This document shows positions 16,586 through 25,290 of a stretch of DNA of 64,000 bases, piece by piece. Source of the DNA: Henriciella sp045287255 (GTDB lineage Bacteria > Pseudomonadota > Alphaproteobacteria > Caulobacterales > Hyphomonadaceae). Every line of letters starts with the position of its first letter. The stretch's first letter is position 1. The DNA lies in assembly GCF_045287255.1 (NCBI RefSeq), contig NZ_CP137142.1:2790001-2854000 (forward strand). The letters are read 5' to 3'. Below the pieces are notes generated by a model that was given only the letters and a program-made list of their open reading frames with translations, had not been told where the DNA came from and made no database searches. Made by a program: the position numbers and the translations under genes.

Positions 16586-17602
16586 ATGACCAAAGTGCTC
16601 GTAACCGGTGCGACCGGGTTTATTGCATCACACACAATCCTGGCTCTGATCGAAAAAGGGTATGAGGTGCGTGGTACCGCCCGCTCCGCGAATAAGGCCG
16701 CGCGGCTGAATGCGATCCTGAGTGACTATGCAGGCAAAGCCATAGAGATTGAATTGGTGAGCGCTGATCTGACCAGTGATGATGGCTGGAGCGAAGCGAT
16801 GGAGGGGGTCACCTATTTACAGCATCTCGCCTCGCCCATCCCGAACAATCTTCCCAAAGACGCTAATGAGCTGATCATTCCGGCGCGGGATGGCGCGCTA
16901 CGGGCGCTAAAGGCAGCGAAGGCCGCTGGGGTGAAACGCGCTGTGATGACATCATCCATGGCGGCGATTGCCTATGGCTGGGGTGACAAGCGGCCAGACA
17001 TTCTGGACGAGACCCATTGGTCCAATCCGGATAATATCAAGGACAATACCGCCTATACCCGGTCCAAAGCCATCGCAGAAAAAGCCGCCTGGGATTATGT
17101 GAACGGCGAAGGCGCTGGACTGGAACTCGCGACAATCAATCCGGTTGCTGTACTGGGCCCAGCCATGAGCGGCGATGTTTCAGCCTCTCTGGAGCTGGTG
17201 ACGCAGGCGATGCAGAATAAAGTGCCAGCTTATCCAAAACTCACGTTCGGCATTGTCGATGTTCGGGATGTGGCTAAGGCACATGTCGAGGCAATGGAGC
17301 GGCCAGCGGCTGCAGGGGAACGCTTTCTGGTTGGCAATGAAGTCCTTAGCTTCTCAGAAATTGGTGATATTCTCCGTGAAGCCTTTCCGGATCGAAAATT
17401 GCCCAAGGGCGAGTTACCGAACTGGCTGGTGCGGATGATGGTTCCTTTGAACCCGACCCTGAAACAGATCCTGCCTGAACTCGGGAAACGTCGCGCTTAT
17501 ACTAATGCCAAGGCGCGGGAACAGCTTGGGATTGATTTCATCCCGGCCAAAGATGCGATCATTGCCAGTGCGCAAACGCTAGTTGACCTGGGCGAGTTGT
17601 AA
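16586..17602 (+). CDS. NAD(P)-dependent extended SDR (aldehyde/dihydroflavonol reductase-like)
   Basis: A 338-residue Rossmann protein. TGATGFIASH (residues 7-16) binds the cofactor; the catalytic pair is Tyr157 and Lys161 in YTRSK, with SSMAAIAYG supplying the serine. The closest well-known relatives are dihydroflavonol-4-reductase-like aldehyde reductases. GGGAGG precedes the start. Substrate unknown. Confidence 0.88.
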   Translation: MTKVLVTGATGFIASHTILALIEKGYEVRGTARSANKAARLNAILSDYAGKAIEIELVSADLTSDDGWSEAMEGVTYLQHLASPIPNNLPKDANELIIPARDGALRALKAAKAAGVKRAVMTSSMAAIAYGWGDKRPDILDETHWSNPDNIKDNTAYTRSKAIAEKAAWDYVNGEGAGLELATINPVAVLGPAMSGDVSASLELVTQAMQNKVPAYPKLTFGIVDVRDVAKAHVEAMERPAAAGERFLVGNEVLSFSEIGDILREAFPDRKLPKGELPNWLVRMMVPLNPTLKQILPELGKRRAYTNAKAREQLGIDFIPAKDAIIASAQTLVDLGEL

Positions 17603-17645
17603 CACTGGGATAGGCGGCGGCTCGTTCTCGCGCTAAACCGCGCGC

Positions 17646-18374
17646 ATGAGTTTTCGAGCCTCCTTCATTACCCTTTATCCAGAAGCCTTTCCTGGGCCGC
17701 TGGGCGTTTCCATTCTGGATCGCGCCCGTGAAGACGGACTATGGTCACTCGATCTGGTCGAGTTGCGGGACTTTGGCTTGGGCAAACACCGGCAGGTTGA
17801 TGAAAAACCGGCAGGCGGCGGCGCGGGTCTGGTTCTGCGCCCGGATGTGGCTGCTGCCGCGATAGACAGCCTGCCTAAGGATAATCGACCGATCATCTAT
17901 CCAAGCCCTCGCGGTGTGCCGTTCTCGCAGGAAATTGCGCAGAACTGGACCTCAGGCGAAGGTATTGTTTTCTTTTGTGGTCGGTTTGAGGGGCTGGATG
18001 AGCGTGTAATTGAAGCGCGCAATATGATTGAAGTCTCGCTTGGCGATTATGTGCTGGCTGGGGGTGAAGTGGCGGCCATGGCGATGCTTGAGGCAACGCT
18101 CCGCCTGATGCCGGGCGTGGCGGGTAACCATGCCTCGGTCGAGGATGAAAGTTTCTCCGGGGGCTTGCTTGAATATCCACAATATACTCTGCCGAGATTA
18201 TGGGAGGGACGTGAAACGCCATCGGTTTTGACCTCAGGCGATCATAAACGTGTTGACGAGTGGAGGAATCAGCAGAGCAAGGCATTGACAAAAGCCCGCC
18301 GTCCCGATTTATGGGCCGCTTTCCCTCATGGGCCAGAATTACGAGCGTCGGAGACGGACGATGAACATGATTGA
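17646..18374 (+). CDS. trmD: tRNA (guanine(37)-N(1))-methyltransferase
   Basis: A 242-residue SPOUT methyltransferase that methylates G37 next to the anticodon, preventing frameshifting. It begins FITLYPEAFPG, has the PAGGGAGLVL substrate loop, the FFCGRFEGLDERV segment and the trefoil-knot SAM site GDYVLAGGEVAAM. It overlaps rplS by 14 nt. rpsP and rimM, usually just upstream, are absent here. Confidence 0.95.
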   Translation: MSFRASFITLYPEAFPGPLGVSILDRAREDGLWSLDLVELRDFGLGKHRQVDEKPAGGGAGLVLRPDVAAAAIDSLPKDNRPIIYPSPRGVPFSQEIAQNWTSGEGIVFFCGRFEGLDERVIEARNMIEVSLGDYVLAGGEVAAMAMLEATLRLMPGVAGNHASVEDESFSGGLLEYPQYTLPRLWEGRETPSVLTSGDHKRVDEWRNQQSKALTKARRPDLWAAFPHGPELRASETDDEHD

Positions 18375-18912
18375 GCAGCTTGAAGCTGAAGAAGTTGCCC
18401 GCGTAACCGCTGGCAAAAATATCCCAGAATTTTCGCCAGGCGATACGCTGTCTGTAAACGTGCGTATTACAGAAGGTGATCGTGAGCGTGTTCAGCGCTA
18501 TGAAGGCGTTTGTATCGCCCGCGCTGGCAAAGGCATCAATGAGAACTTCACCGTTCGCAAGATTTCCTTCGGCGAAGGCGTTGAGCGTGTGTTCCCGGTT
18601 GTTTCACCAATGATCGAGAGCATCGAAGTGAAGCGTAAAGGCCGCGTTCGCCGCGCCAAGCTTTACTATCTGCGTGATCGTCGCGGTAAGTCTGCACGTA
18701 TTGCTGAGCGTACAACCGGTCACGGTATGGAAGTCACTGAGATCACGACTTCTAAAACTGAGCTGCGCCGTCAGCGTGATGCTGCAAAAGTGGCCCGCCG
18801 CGAAGAAGCTGCGGTTCAACGTGAAGCTGCTGCAAAAGCCAAAGCCGCTGAGGAAGCTGCAGCAGCCGCTGCTGCCGAGGCAGAGGCTACAGAAGGTAAC
18901 GAGGAAGCATAG
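18361..18912 (+). CDS. rplS: 50S ribosomal protein L19
   Basis: A 183-residue ribosomal protein at the 30S-50S interface. The core up to about residue 120 is conserved (FSPGDTLSVNVRITEGDRERVQRYEGVCIAR; YYLRDRRGKSARI). The rest is an Ala/Glu/Lys-rich extension common in alphaproteobacteria and probably unstructured. ATG at 18361 follows GGAGACGG; a second ATG two codons on could also serve. A strong terminator follows. Confidence 0.96.
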   Translation: MNMIEQLEAEEVARVTAGKNIPEFSPGDTLSVNVRITEGDRERVQRYEGVCIARAGKGINENFTVRKISFGEGVERVFPVVSPMIESIEVKRKGRVRRAKLYYLRDRRGKSARIAERTTGHGMEVTEITTSKTELRRQRDAAKVARREEAAVQREAAAKAKAAEEAAAAAAAEAEATEGNEEA

Positions 18913-18942
18913 GCTTTCATACTTCTTGAACTAATTGAATAA

Positions 18943-18968
18943 GCCCGGCTATTTTAGCCGGGTTTTTT
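18943..18968 (+). terminator. Rho-independent terminator after rplS
   Basis: CCCGGCTA (18944-18951) and TAGCCGGG (18955-18962) form an 8-bp stem with a 3-base loop, followed by six T's (18963-18968). Confidence 0.93.
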
Positions 18969-19294
18969 GTGTCTCATTTTGCGACAAACCTAGACAGAGC
19001 CTGTGCCACAAAAGGTTAATCGCTGCGGCCTGTGACTTGCACTGCCTATGTGAGGCGTGGCGCAGAATGCCTGTAAGTACGGGAAATATCCCTTAAAATC
19101 GGGTTAATTGACAGAAATAGCAGTTAAAAACTCGCGCCCGACGGGAATCCCGTTGGCCGCTACTGATTCATTACATATACGAAATAATAGGCGCGGAATT
19201 TGCGTCGTCGTATCTCGTCGTCCCGAAATGGCTCGGGATGCAGAACACGACAGTAACCAATGCCGCTTGCGGTATACAAAGGGGAAGATGGAAA
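18969..19294. other. Non-coding promoter region of the repeat protein
   Basis: No gene is seen in this stretch. It holds a perfect CtrA box (19093-19107), two GANTC sites (19145-19149 and 19165-19169), and the 13-bp palindrome ACGGGAATCCCGT (19141-19153) around the first GANTC. A second imperfect palindrome, TCCCG..CGGGA, lies at about 19221-19239. The ribosome-binding site GGGGAAG is at 19281-19287. Confidence 0.7.
19093..19107. promoter_or_regulatory. Perfect CtrA box upstream of the repeat protein
   Basis: TTAAAATCGGGTTAA fits TTAA-N7-TTAA exactly. It lies 188 bp before the start codon at 19295, a spacing that allows a promoter overlap with a leader. The nearby GANTC sites suggest joint CtrA and GcrA/CcrM control. 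Confidence 0.7.
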
Positions 19295-20701
19295 ATGACA
19301 TTTAAGAAGAACATCCTGATCGGTGTTGTGGCCGCGGCCGCGATTCCGACTATGGCTTTCGCTGATGGCGATGGAAAAAGCTGGGACGGTCAGGTTGCGG
19401 GCGATCGCTATGTAGCGAGTGGGGCTGCAACATCTGAGCGTATTCTGACAGACGCAGAAATTCGTGACATCATTTCACGCTCTGGCGCGCCTGCCGGTTC
19501 AACAGACGTTCGCTATGTTGGCGGGTCTGAGACCGCTGTTGAAACAGAATATTGTTGTGGCGGTACTGAAGAGCGTTATGAAGAGCGCACCGAGCTTCAG
19601 GAAACAACTGAGTATATCGAAGCCGTGACTGAGCGTAATCTGATTCAGCCGGTTCAACGCACTCTGATCCAGCCGATCACACGTGAAGTTCTGCAGCCAC
19701 GGAACGAAGACCTCACAGAAGACATGGTTTTCGAAACCAACCGTCTGCCTGTTCGTATCGACCGTGACGCTGTGCCAACTGTTGAGACACAGTATGTCCC
19801 ACAGGTTGAAGAGAACTATCGCGAAGAGACATCTGAAACCTACTTTGATGTTGTTACGCAGCGCGACGTGATCCAGCCGATCGAGCGCACAACGGTTGTT
19901 CCTGTTCAGCGTCGTATTACGCGCCCACGCACAGAGACAATTACTGCTGAGCCACGTTATGAAACACGCACTGCACCAACGCAGCGCAACTCAATCATCG
20001 TTCCAAACACGATTGAGACTGTTTCTGAGCAACTGACAGAAATGACCGAAGAGCGTTACACTGAAGTTGCGGTGCCTTATGTTGCAACCCGTAACATCTA
20101 TCAGCCAAGAACCATCACAACGATCCAGCCGATTGAGCGTCAGATCCTGCGCGCCCAAACTGAAGAGATTGTTGAAGATACAATCTATGAAGAAGTTCGC
20201 CTCGACCCACGTATCGAGCGTGACCCAACACCACAGATTGTTGAAAACGTGATTCCACAGGTTACAGAGCGCACAGTTCTGGAAGTTGAAGATGTATACG
20301 TTGACCAGGTCACGCGTACGATCATCCAGCCTGTTGTTGTCACAACAGTTCAGCCGGTCATCAATGAGGTTCTTCAGGGCCGCGTAGAGACAGAAACTCT
20401 GCCAACACGCTATGAAGAAAGCACACTGGCCAGCATCACTGAGTCCGTGATGGTTCCACAAACTCAGGTGAACTACATCCCGCAGGTCACAGAGGCGTTC
20501 AACGAAGAGTACTCCGAGAGCTACTTCGATGCCGTGACCAAGCGCATTGTATATCAGCCGAAAGTGGTTACCCGCGTTCAGCCTGTGATCATCGAACGTG
20601 TCCGTGGTCGTACAGAAACTGTAACGAACCCAACACGTTACGAAACAGTTCGTGCAAGCCTGGTCGTTCTGAACCTCGGCGCACCGTGTAACTGTAACTA
20701 A
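19295..20701 (+). CDS. Secreted protein of five 76-residue repeats, unknown function
   Basis: A 468-residue protein. Residues 1-23 are a Sec signal peptide (basic start, VVAAAAIPTM core, AFA cleavage site). After a spacer to about residue 95, the chain is five repeats of 75-76 residues. The anchor [V-x-x-R-x-x-x-Q-P] falls at 111, 187, 263, 339 and 414, and a second element (IQPI/VVPV/IQPI/VQPV/VQPV) about 14 residues later; an E-T/E-rich linker follows each. Cysteine pairs occur near both ends (CC at 87-88 and CNC at 465-467). It is rich in Glu, Arg, Thr, Val and Gln, with no lipobox or sorting motif. ATG at 19295 is chosen over earlier starts because of GGGGAAG upstream and the signal peptide. 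No family recognised; a filamentous or surface-layer role is only a guess. Confidence 0.85.
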   Translation: MTFKKNILIGVVAAAAIPTMAFADGDGKSWDGQVAGDRYVASGAATSERILTDAEIRDIISRSGAPAGSTDVRYVGGSETAVETEYCCGGTEERYEERTELQETTEYIEAVTERNLIQPVQRTLIQPITREVLQPRNEDLTEDMVFETNRLPVRIDRDAVPTVETQYVPQVEENYREETSETYFDVVTQRDVIQPIERTTVVPVQRRITRPRTETITAEPRYETRTAPTQRNSIIVPNTIETVSEQLTEMTEERYTEVAVPYVATRNIYQPRTITTIQPIERQILRAQTEEIVEDTIYEEVRLDPRIERDPTPQIVENVIPQVTERTVLEVEDVYVDQVTRTIIQPVVVTTVQPVINEVLQGRVETETLPTRYEESTLASITESVMVPQTQVNYIPQVTEAFNEEYSESYFDAVTKRIVYQPKVVTRVQPVIIERVRGRTETVTNPTRYETVRASLVVLNLGAPCNCN

Positions 20702-20709
20702 GATGAGAT

Positions 20710-20738
20710 TTAGAGGGCGGGCTTTGCTTGCCCTCTAA
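20710..20738 (+). terminator. Hairpin after the repeat protein
   Basis: TTAGAGGGC (20710-20718) pairs with GCCCTCTAA (20730-20738) around an 11-base loop. There is no T-run, so termination here may be weak; two more hairpins follow. Confidence 0.5.
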
Positions 20739-20747
20739 TCCACCTGA

Positions 20748-20776
20748 CCCGACGATTTTCTTCATTTTTCGTCGGG
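20748..20776. repeat. 8-bp inverted repeat hairpin
   Basis: CCCGACGA (20748-20755) and TCGTCGGG (20769-20776) form a stem with a pyrimidine-rich 13-base loop. It is the second of three hairpins between the repeat protein and leuC. Confidence 0.5.
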
Positions 20777-20785
20777 ATCCCCGGG

Positions 20786-20813
20786 AAGACGCTGTGGTGA
20801 CACGGCGTCTTTT
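20786..20813 (+). terminator. Candidate rho-independent terminator before leuC
   Basis: AAGACGC (20786-20792) pairs with GCGTCTT (20805-20811), extended by an inner GTG/CAC stem, and runs into TTTT. It insulates leuC from the repeat-protein transcript. Confidence 0.65.
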
Positions 20814-20904
20814 CGTGGTTGTGGCAAAATGTGCCTTTATATGGCTAAAATGATTGCCAGCGACGCACGTCCGTGGTGTTTTCCGGCCAGTTGATGAGGA
20901 AATC

Positions 20905-22305
20905 ATGCCCGGACTAACGCTGTACGATAAAATCTGGAATGCCCACCACGTTTCAACCGATGAAGCGACGGGAGAATCCCTGCTTTATATTGACTTGCAT
21001 CTGATCCATGAGGTGACGACACCGCAGGCTTTTGCAGGGCTGAAGTCTGCTGGTCGCAGGGTTCGGCGCCCGGATCTGACTTTGGCGGTTGCAGATCACA
21101 ATACCCCGACTGAGGGACAGGCTCTTGGGCTGGATGGGGTTCGCGATGAAGCGGCGCGGATGCAGCTTCAGGCGCTTAGTCGCAATGTTGCCGAACATGG
21201 CATCGAGTTTTTCCCTATGGGTGATTTGCGCAATGGGATTGTTCACGTGGTTGGCCCTGAACAAGGGCGCACCCAGCCCGGCATGACAATTGTTTGCGGC
21301 GATAGTCATACCTCAACGCATGGCGCATTTGGCGCTTTGGCGCATGGCATCGGGACCAGCGAAGTTGAGCATGTTCTGGCGACACAAACTCTGCGGGCGC
21401 GTAAAATGAAGAATATGGCGATTGAGGTGCGCGGTATCTTGCCTGACGGCGTTACCGCTAAGGATCTGGCTCTGCATCTGATCGCTGAGATTGGGACGGC
21501 GGGCGGCACGGGTTGCGTCATGGAGTTTCGCGGGGAAGCCATCCGCGCCCTGTCTATGGAAGGACGAATGACGCTTTGCAATCTGTCGATTGAAGGCGGT
21601 GCCCGTGCCGGTCTGATTGCCCCAGATGAGACAACCCTTTCTTATATGAAAGGCCGCCCATCAGCGCCCAAAGCCGGGGCTTGGGAACTGGCGGAGCAGC
21701 ATTGGCGCACGCTATTTTCTGATGATGATGCGCATTGGGATCATATCATCGAAATTGATGCGACAAAGATTGAGCCGACTGTGACCTGGGGGACCAGCCC
21801 GGAACAGGCGATTCCGCTTTCCGGGAATATCCCAGACCCGGCCAAGATTGATGATCCGATCAAGAAAGGTGCGGCGGAACGTGCGCTGTCCTATATGGAT
21901 TTGCAGCCTGGCGCCCCTCTTGCGGGTACGCCTATCCAGCGCGTCTTTATTGGCTCCTGTACCAATTCGCGGATCGAGGATTTGCGCGCTGCGGCGGCGA
22001 TTGCCGAGGGTAAGACCGTAGCAGATGGTGTTCGGGCCATGGTCGTACCGGGCTCAGGTCTGGTGCGGGCACAAGCCGAAAGTGAGGGGCTGGATCAAGT
22101 TTTCCGCGCCGCTGGCTTTGAGTGGCGGGAGCCCGGTTGCTCAATGTGTCTGGGGATGAACCCGGATATTCTCAGCCCCGGCGAGCGCTGCGCCTCAACC
22201 TCCAACCGTAATTTTGAAGGCCGCCAAGGCCGGGGTGGGCGCACCCACCTGATGAGCCCTGCCCTTGCGGCCCGCGCGGCTGTCACTGGAGTAATCGGCG
22301 GATGA
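20905..22305 (+). CDS. leuC: 3-isopropylmalate dehydratase large subunit
   Basis: A 466-residue aconitase-family subunit that isomerises 2- to 3-isopropylmalate in leucine synthesis. The [4Fe-4S] cysteines are in GSCTNSRIEDLR and in the CSMCLGMN pair; CGDSHTSTHGAFGALAHGIGTSEVEHV is the typical active-site stretch. An upstream start at 20854 lacks a site; the ATG at 20905 has GAGGA. Its stop overlaps the next gene by 4 nt. Confidence 0.96.
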   Translation: MPGLTLYDKIWNAHHVSTDEATGESLLYIDLHLIHEVTTPQAFAGLKSAGRRVRRPDLTLAVADHNTPTEGQALGLDGVRDEAARMQLQALSRNVAEHGIEFFPMGDLRNGIVHVVGPEQGRTQPGMTIVCGDSHTSTHGAFGALAHGIGTSEVEHVLATQTLRARKMKNMAIEVRGILPDGVTAKDLALHLIAEIGTAGGTGCVMEFRGEAIRALSMEGRMTLCNLSIEGGARAGLIAPDETTLSYMKGRPSAPKAGAWELAEQHWRTLFSDDDAHWDHIIEIDATKIEPTVTWGTSPEQAIPLSGNIPDPAKIDDPIKKGAAERALSYMDLQPGAPLAGTPIQRVFIGSCTNSRIEDLRAAAAIAEGKTVADGVRAMVVPGSGLVRAQAESEGLDQVFRAAGFEWREPGCSMCLGMNPDILSPGERCASTSNRNFEGRQGRGGRTHLMSPALAARAAVTGVIGG

Positions 22306-23144
22306 TCACGGCGCTGGACCATATTGTCTTGCTGTGCCCCGATATCGATGAGGGGATTGAATGCTATGGCAAGCTGTTTGGGGCCGGCCCGGTTTGGCGC
22401 GCGGTTGGTGAGGGCAGTCAGACTGCAGTTTTTGATGCCGGGAATACCGCGCTTGAACTGATGGCACCGCATGGCGAAGGCGCCGTTGCTGAAAAGTTGC
22501 GGGCGATGACGAAGGATGGGCCGCGCCTTACCAGTCTTGCCTATCGCTCCGACGCGATAGGTGATGATCATTACGCCCTCGGCCGACGCGGTTTAGCGCC
22601 TTCCGAGGTTACGGATGGTGCAAGTGAAGACCTTACGACCGGGCAAAAGCGTTCCTGGAAGCGGTTTCGGTTGCCCGATCAGCATATGGCGGGGATAAAG
22701 AGTTTCGTTTTGGAACTAACAGAGGGCAACCTGCCACCCGGCGCCTCTGAATCCGGTGCGATTACCGCTCTGGATCACATTGTGATCAATACGCCAAACC
22801 CTGAACGGGCTGTTGCGACCTATGGCGCGCGTTTAGGGTTACGGTTTGCTCTGGATCGTCTGGCCGAGCAGTGGAAAACGCGGTTCCTGTTCTTCCGGCT
22901 TGGGGGCCTGACCCTCGAGATTATTCACAGGCTCGATCAAGATCATAATCCTGATGACCATGATAACCTTTGGGGCATTACGTGGGCGGTTGAAGAGCTT
23001 GAGGTTGCCCACGCGCGACTTGGCGCTGCAGGTCTCAATATCAGTGAAATCCGGCAGGGGCGAAAAGCGGGCAGTCGTGTGTTTACAGTGCGCGATGGAA
23101 CCCTGAACGTCCCAACCCTGTTCATACAGCATGACAAGAAGTAA
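22302..23144 (+). CDS. VOC-family (glyoxalase-like) protein in the leu operon
   Basis: A 280-residue protein with two VOC units, each opening with a similar motif: TALDHIVLLCPDIDEGIECY at residue 3 and TALDHIVINTPNPERAVATY in the second half. Conserved DH histidines and late glutamates could bind a metal. The family includes glyoxalases and dioxygenases; the substrate is unknown. It overlaps leuC by 4 nt (ATGA) and precedes leuD by 9 bp, so it is translated with the leucine enzymes. Confidence 0.85.
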   Translation: MITALDHIVLLCPDIDEGIECYGKLFGAGPVWRAVGEGSQTAVFDAGNTALELMAPHGEGAVAEKLRAMTKDGPRLTSLAYRSDAIGDDHYALGRRGLAPSEVTDGASEDLTTGQKRSWKRFRLPDQHMAGIKSFVLELTEGNLPPGASESGAITALDHIVINTPNPERAVATYGARLGLRFALDRLAEQWKTRFLFFRLGGLTLEIIHRLDQDHNPDDHDNLWGITWAVEELEVAHARLGAAGLNISEIRQGRKAGSRVFTVRDGTLNVPTLFIQHDKK

Positions 23145-23153
23145 GGCATAGCC

Positions 23154-23780
23154 ATGAAAGCGTTTACGACCCTGCGCACAACTGCGGCCCCCTTGATTGA
23201 TGGGGGCAAGCTCATGGCGAATGTCGACACGGACATGATTATCCCGAAACAGTTCCTGAAGACGACCGAACGTGTTGGTTTGTCCGAAGGCTTGTTTCAC
23301 GAATTGAAGACCTTGGCGGATGGCTCCCCTAACCCGGATTTCGTCCTGAACAAGCCCGCTTACAAAAGCGCAGGTGTCCTGATTGCTGGTGATAATTTTG
23401 GCTGTGGTTCCTCGCGTGAACATGCGCCCTGGGCCCTTTTGGACCAAGGGATTACCTGCGTGATTGCGCCGAGTTTTGCTGACATTTTCTATAATAATTG
23501 CGGCAATAATGGCATTCTTGCGCTGACCTTACCGCAAGAGGCTTGTGACGTACTGGCGGGGCAAGCGGGGGGCGGTAACTCAGTGTTTGAAATCGACCTT
23601 GAGCGTCAGCTGGTCATCGGTCCGGACGGGGCAGAGCACCATTTTGACTATGATGAAGGGCGCAAGGAAAAACTCCTGAAGGGGCTTGATAATATCGGCC
23701 TGAGCCTGCAGCAGGATTCGGCGATTTCATCATTTGAGGCGCAGCGTAAGTTAGCCACACCATGGTTGGAGAAAGCCTGA
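23154..23780 (+). CDS. leuD: 3-isopropylmalate dehydratase small subunit
   Basis: A 208-residue partner of LeuC. It has the N-terminal NVDTDMIIPKQFLKT segment and the swivel-domain signature GDNFGCGSSREHAPWAL, followed by PSFADIFYNNCGNNGIL. Length is normal. Its stop shares one base with the start of the lipoprotein gene. Confidence 0.96.
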   Translation: MKAFTTLRTTAAPLIDGGKLMANVDTDMIIPKQFLKTTERVGLSEGLFHELKTLADGSPNPDFVLNKPAYKSAGVLIAGDNFGCGSSREHAPWALLDQGITCVIAPSFADIFYNNCGNNGILALTLPQEACDVLAGQAGGGNSVFEIDLERQLVIGPDGAEHHFDYDEGRKEKLLKGLDNIGLSLQQDSAISSFEAQRKLATPWLEKA

Positions 23781-24211
23781 TGAGACGATTGATCACCATA
23801 GTTGCAGTGGTATCCACGCTTGGCCTGACGGGCTGTGCGATGGATGTTTTGAACACCAAACCTGAAGTGCGCGGCCTGGAAGGGGCGGCTCCTGTGCAAA
23901 CACTGAATAATCCGGCAACTGGCACAGACATTACCTTGCGCCCAGGTGGGCAGGTTCACATCAACCTCGAAGCGAATGCGACGACCGGATATTTCTGGAC
24001 GATCACGTCACTCGATGAGACGAAAGTCAAAACCGTCTCTGAAGACTATGTCGCCGATCCGGCACCCGAAGGCCTTGTCGGGGGTGGCGGAACCATGATG
24101 TTCGTTTTTGAGGGTATCGCAAAGGGTCGTTCCGATTTGGAACTTTCATATCAAAGATCCCCGCAAGATGTCGCGGAAACCCTGAAATTCAAGATTAAGG
24201 TCGTAGAATGA
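23780..24211 (+). CDS. Lipoprotein, I42 (chagasin-like) protease inhibitor family
   Basis: A 143-residue protein with a lipoprotein signal peptide (MRRLITIVAVVSTLGLTGC; acylated Cys19). The mature part carries the three chagasin loop motifs in order: NATTGYFW (66-73), the glycine-rich GGGGTMMF (101-108) and a final QRSP (125-128). I42 proteins inhibit papain-like cysteine proteases; here the RPW-like third motif is reduced to RSP, so potency is uncertain. ATG at 23780 overlaps the leuD stop by one base and its stop overlaps leuB by 4 nt. No link to leucine synthesis is evident. Confidence 0.82.
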   Translation: MRRLITIVAVVSTLGLTGCAMDVLNTKPEVRGLEGAAPVQTLNNPATGTDITLRPGGQVHINLEANATTGYFWTITSLDETKVKTVSEDYVADPAPEGLVGGGGTMMFVFEGIAKGRSDLELSYQRSPQDVAETLKFKIKVVE

Positions 24212-25263
24212 GCCAATCCATCCTCCTTTTGCCCGGTGATGGCATTGGTCCAGAAGTTATTGAGCAGGCGGTTCGTGTCCTGAATGTGGTGGCTGATGAT
24301 ATTACGACACAGTCCAGCCTTGTCGGGGGTGCCTCTATCGATACGCATGGTGTGCCTTTAAGCGATGACACGCTGGAACTGGCCAAAGCCAGCGATGCAG
24401 TTTTGCTTGGCGCAGTTGGCGGTCCGAAATGGGTTGATGCTGCGCGGCATTTGCGCCCCGAAATGGGGCTGTTGCAGCTTCGTAAAGGCCTTGATGTGTT
24501 TGCAAATCTGCGCCCGGCCTACTGTTTCCCGGCTCTGGTCGACGCCTCGAGCCTGAAACGGGAGGTGATTGAAGGCCTTGATCTGATGATCGTGCGCGAG
24601 TTGACCTCCGGGGTGTATTTTGGCGAACCGCGCGGGATTGAAACCAATGCCGATGGTGTGCGCTTTGGCTATGAAACCTCGCGCTATACCCAGCCGGAGA
24701 TTGAACGTGTCGCCCGTGTCGCGTTTGAGATTGCCCGCGGTCGCGGCGGTGAGGTTTGCTCGGTTGAGAAATCCAATGTCATGGAAAGCGGCCTGTTCTG
24801 GCGCGAGATTGTCACTGCTCTGCACGCTGCGGAGGGCGATGGTGTAAAACTCAGCCATCTTTATGCCGACGCCTGTGCCATGGAATTGGTACGCGCCCCG
24901 AAACAGTTTGATGTTATCTTGGCCGGGAACCTGTTCGGCGATGTGCTTTCGGATGAAGCGGCCATGCTAACCGGCTCTATTGGCATGTTGCCGAGCGCAA
25001 GCTTGGGTATTGATGGCACACCGGGCCTGTATGAGCCTGTGCATGGCTCTGCGCCGGATATTGCCGGTCAGGGTCTTGCTAATCCGTGCGCGGCTATCCT
25101 GTCTCTGGAGATGGCGTTGCGCTGGTCACTTGGCCGGGCTGATGCGGCGGACCGCGTTCTGAAAGCGGTTGGTGAAGCTCTTAATGCGGGCGCCCGGACC
25201 CGTGACCTTGGCGGCAGCCTGAGTACACAAGAGATGGGTGACGCCGTGATCGCAGCGCTGTAG
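24208..25263 (+). CDS. leuB: 3-isopropylmalate dehydrogenase
   Basis: A 351-residue NAD-dependent oxidative decarboxylase of the leucine pathway. It starts LLPGDGIGPEV, has the substrate-binding RELTSGVYFGEPRG, and the NAD-binding YEPVHGSAPDIAGQGLANP. It is the last gene of the leuC-VOC-leuD-lipoprotein-leuB operon. leuA is not in the window. Confidence 0.96.
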   Translation: MSQSILLLPGDGIGPEVIEQAVRVLNVVADDITTQSSLVGGASIDTHGVPLSDDTLELAKASDAVLLGAVGGPKWVDAARHLRPEMGLLQLRKGLDVFANLRPAYCFPALVDASSLKREVIEGLDLMIVRELTSGVYFGEPRGIETNADGVRFGYETSRYTQPEIERVARVAFEIARGRGGEVCSVEKSNVMESGLFWREIVTALHAAEGDGVKLSHLYADACAMELVRAPKQFDVILAGNLFGDVLSDEAAMLTGSIGMLPSASLGIDGTPGLYEPVHGSAPDIAGQGLANPCAAILSLEMALRWSLGRADAADRVLKAVGEALNAGARTRDLGGSLSTQEMGDAVIAAL

Positions 25264-25290
25264 AAACGCGAAAAAGTTTAGGAGTGCCTC

